Source of the DNA: Patescibacteria group bacterium
Lineage (GTDB): Bacteria; Patescibacteriota; Patescibacteriia; UBA2591; UBA6264
Assembly (NCBI GenBank): GCA_018896315.1
Contig: JAHIMV010000035.1
Span: forward strand, 1 to 11,471
Reading direction: 5' to 3'
DNA: 11,471 bases
Part shown: one piece after another, positions 10,681-11,471 of the stretch
Position numbering within the stretch: position 1 is the first letter of the stretch
How the letters are laid out: the number at the start of each line of letters is the position of its first letter
Position numbers and translations under genes: made by a program
Notes under the pieces: generated by a model
What the model was told of the DNA's origin: nothing
What the model saw: the letters and a program-made list of their open reading frames with translations, nothing else
Databases searched by the model: none

Positions 10681-10693
10681 GTTTTATAGTAAA

Positions 10694-10872
10694 GAGTGAG
10701 CGACTTAAATTTCAGGCTGTAGACCCCGAGGGTCTACACTTTTCTTTTACTTTGTGAGGGGCAAACCGTCACAGGAGTTCGTGGACCCCGAAGAAATTCG
10801 TGGACCCCGAGGGTCTACACTTTTTTCACTTTTTTCACCGTCACAGGGGTTCGTGGACACCGAGTGTCCAAA
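10694..10872. repeat. Long direct repeat, right copy
   Basis: It matches 9678-9863 at an offset of 1016 bases (1009 after a 7-nt difference). The hairpins fall at 10718-10738, 10800-10818 and 10854-10870. The two copies enclose small RNA 2, the NYN gene and small RNA 3. Confidence 0.95.
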
Positions 10873-10882
10873 CTTTTATTTG

Positions 10883-10940
10883 TTTGGGAACTCGGTTCCC
10901 AAACTTTTTAGCTAGGAATCCTTGGACACCGAGTGTCCAA
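10883..10940. repeat. Two CGA/TCG-loop hairpins
   Basis: TTTGGGAAC (10883-10891), loop TCG, GTTCCCAAA (10895-10903); and TTGGACAC (10922-10929), loop CGA, GTGTCCAA (10933-10940). Both are perfect and each is followed by ACTTTT, so they could work as terminators on the plus strand. Confidence 0.85.
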
Positions 10941-10956
10941 ACTTTTATTGAGAGTG

Positions 10957-11178
10957 TTATATGCCAAATTGGGAGCGTTCTTTGTCAAAGAGGGAGGTTA
11001 TTTCGTTTTTTGACAGGGCGCGGTTGTAGATTTTGACGTTGGAAATGGAGCCAGTAAATTCATAATCGCCATTACTACTTAGACACCGAGTGTCTAAGTA
11101 AATCATTGTCTCCTTTTTAAGTAAATCGCTACTTAGACACCGAGTGTCTAAGTTAAAGGAAGCTTTTACTTGCGGGGC
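10957..11178 (-). pseudogene. Broken LamG/concanavalin A-like C-terminal fragment
   Basis: From an in-frame TAA at 11179-11181 to the stop at 10957-10959 the minus strand reads a fragment whose end, YEFTGSISNVKIYNRALS and on to DKERSQFGI, is typical of the last strands of a LamG (concanavalin A-like lectin/glucanase) domain. It repeats the gene end at the window edge almost exactly. Ahead of it, two hairpin elements (11076-11100 and 11131-11153) each encode LDTRCLSS in frame. An ATG at 11104-11106 with GGAG three bases ahead could give a 49-residue product, but the spacing is too short and no complete domain would result. I judge it a duplicated remnant. Confidence 0.65.
11076..11153. repeat. 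Two CGA-loop hairpins in the LamG fragment
   Basis: TACTTAGACAC (11076-11086), CGA, and its complement (11090-11100); ACTTAGACAC (11131-11140), CGA, and its complement (11144-11153). Arms are perfect at 11 and 10 bp. The two are in the same frame of the LamG fragment. Confidence 0.9.
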
Positions 11179-11362
11179 TTAAAGTACTAAATTTGAAAAT
11201 TTGGCCTAAAACCCAGAACTGAAGCAGGTTTCCGAGCGTCTATTTTTGGGGCCAGACCCCATTAAATATGTTTAAACTGGTGAGGAACAGGATGTGCGAG
11301 GTCGAACCTCGTACATTAATATGTTTGTTGCAATCCGATCTCAACAGACTTCTATTGGGGTG
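11179..11362. repeat. Non-coding gap with two further palindromes
   Basis: TGGGG (11246-11250) pairs with CCCCA around CCAGA. ATGTGCGAGGT (11292-11302) pairs with ACCTCGTACAT (11306-11316) over 11 bp including one G-T, with a CGA loop. No gene is supported on either strand in this gap. Confidence 0.7.
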
Positions 11363-11471
11363 TTATATTCCGAATTGGGAGCGTTCTTTGTCAAAGAGGG
11401 AGGTTATTTCGTTTTTTGACAGGGCGCGGTTGTAGATTTTGACGTTGGAAATGGAGCCAGTAAATTCATAA
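11363..11471 (-). CDS. C-terminal end of a LamG/concanavalin A-like domain protein (5' part outside the window)
   Basis: Thirty-five codons and a TAA stop (11363-11365) are visible; the gene enters from the right edge. The text YEFTGSISNVKIYNR, then ALSKNEITSLF, is the usual end of a LamG-type jelly-roll domain (FTGSIDNVRIYNRALS...EI..LY in related proteins). Such domains are common at the ends of large secreted or cell-surface proteins and bind glycans or proteins. The same DNA occurs 406 bases to the left (10967-11065), identical from 11375 to the window edge, so the gene's 3' end was duplicated. Confidence 0.7.
   Translation of the reverse strand, partial: YEFTGSISNVKIYNRALSKNEITSLFDKERSQFGI

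Larger units (their letters stand above)
10521..10956. other. 436-nt gap: divergent promoters, small RNA 3, hairpin zone
   Basis: No protein gene is supported on either strand. It holds the NYN promoter, the small RNA 3 unit (10559-10680), the right copy of the long direct repeat (10694-10872) and two further hairpins (10883-10903 and 10922-10940), each followed by ACTTTT. Confidence 0.75.

Noticed and set aside
10800..11036. Plus-strand reading frame over the hairpin zone
   Set aside because: It runs through direct-repeat and palindrome DNA and through the antisense of the LamG fragment, with no ribosome site.

Overview
The window is AT-rich bacterial DNA in which every recognisable protein gene is on the minus strand. 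Short proteins, several promoters almost touching the start codon, intergenic stretches full of short palindromes, and a YraN-DprA-ComM neighbourhood fit a Candidate Phyla Radiation (Patescibacteria) genome, perhaps Parcubacteria-like. This is inference from style and content; no marker gene fixes the lineage. The genes use TAA and TAG stops and have no in-frame TGA, so a recoded (Gracilibacteria-type) genetic code is not supported.

Right edge to about 9550: a duplicated LamG-type C-terminal domain (one copy running off the window, one broken copy), then a hairpin-rich zone. Two long direct repeats (9678-9863 and 10694-10872) bracket a NYN-domain ribonuclease gene and two predicted small RNA genes on the plus strand. 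Positions 9547-7200 hold a DUF4143 ATPase with its own promoter and a possible operator, then a palindrome, a REP-associated tyrosine transposase (RAYT) and a coupled small winged-helix protein.

Positions 7157-3753 look like one operon: promoter, second DUF4143 ATPase, AlbA_2/ATPase-fold regulator, YraN, zinc ribbon, then a bidirectional terminator. The gap before dprA holds two plus-strand RNA genes: a tRNA-like RNA with an abnormal anticodon arm, closed by an 11-bp outer stem, and a small RNA whose predicted 5' end is perfectly complementary over 15 nt to that anticodon arm. DprA, a four-helix-bundle protein and ComM follow. DprA and ComM act together in natural transformation (RecA loading and branch migration of incoming DNA).

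Two themes stand out. First, palindromic or repeat elements sit in frame inside genes: comM has two repeat blocks adding roughly 120-130 residues, yraN has a three-hairpin palindrome, and the transposase carries the same palindrome that lies just upstream of it. Second, three small-RNA transcription units (near 3617, 9884 and 10559) share one architecture: a DnaA-box-like 9-mer 7-9 nt upstream of a -35 box, a -10 box 16-17 nt further on, a short RNA and a hairpin terminator. Two of them also share the sequence around the start site. These RNAs and the tRNA-like partner are the best candidates for something undescribed.
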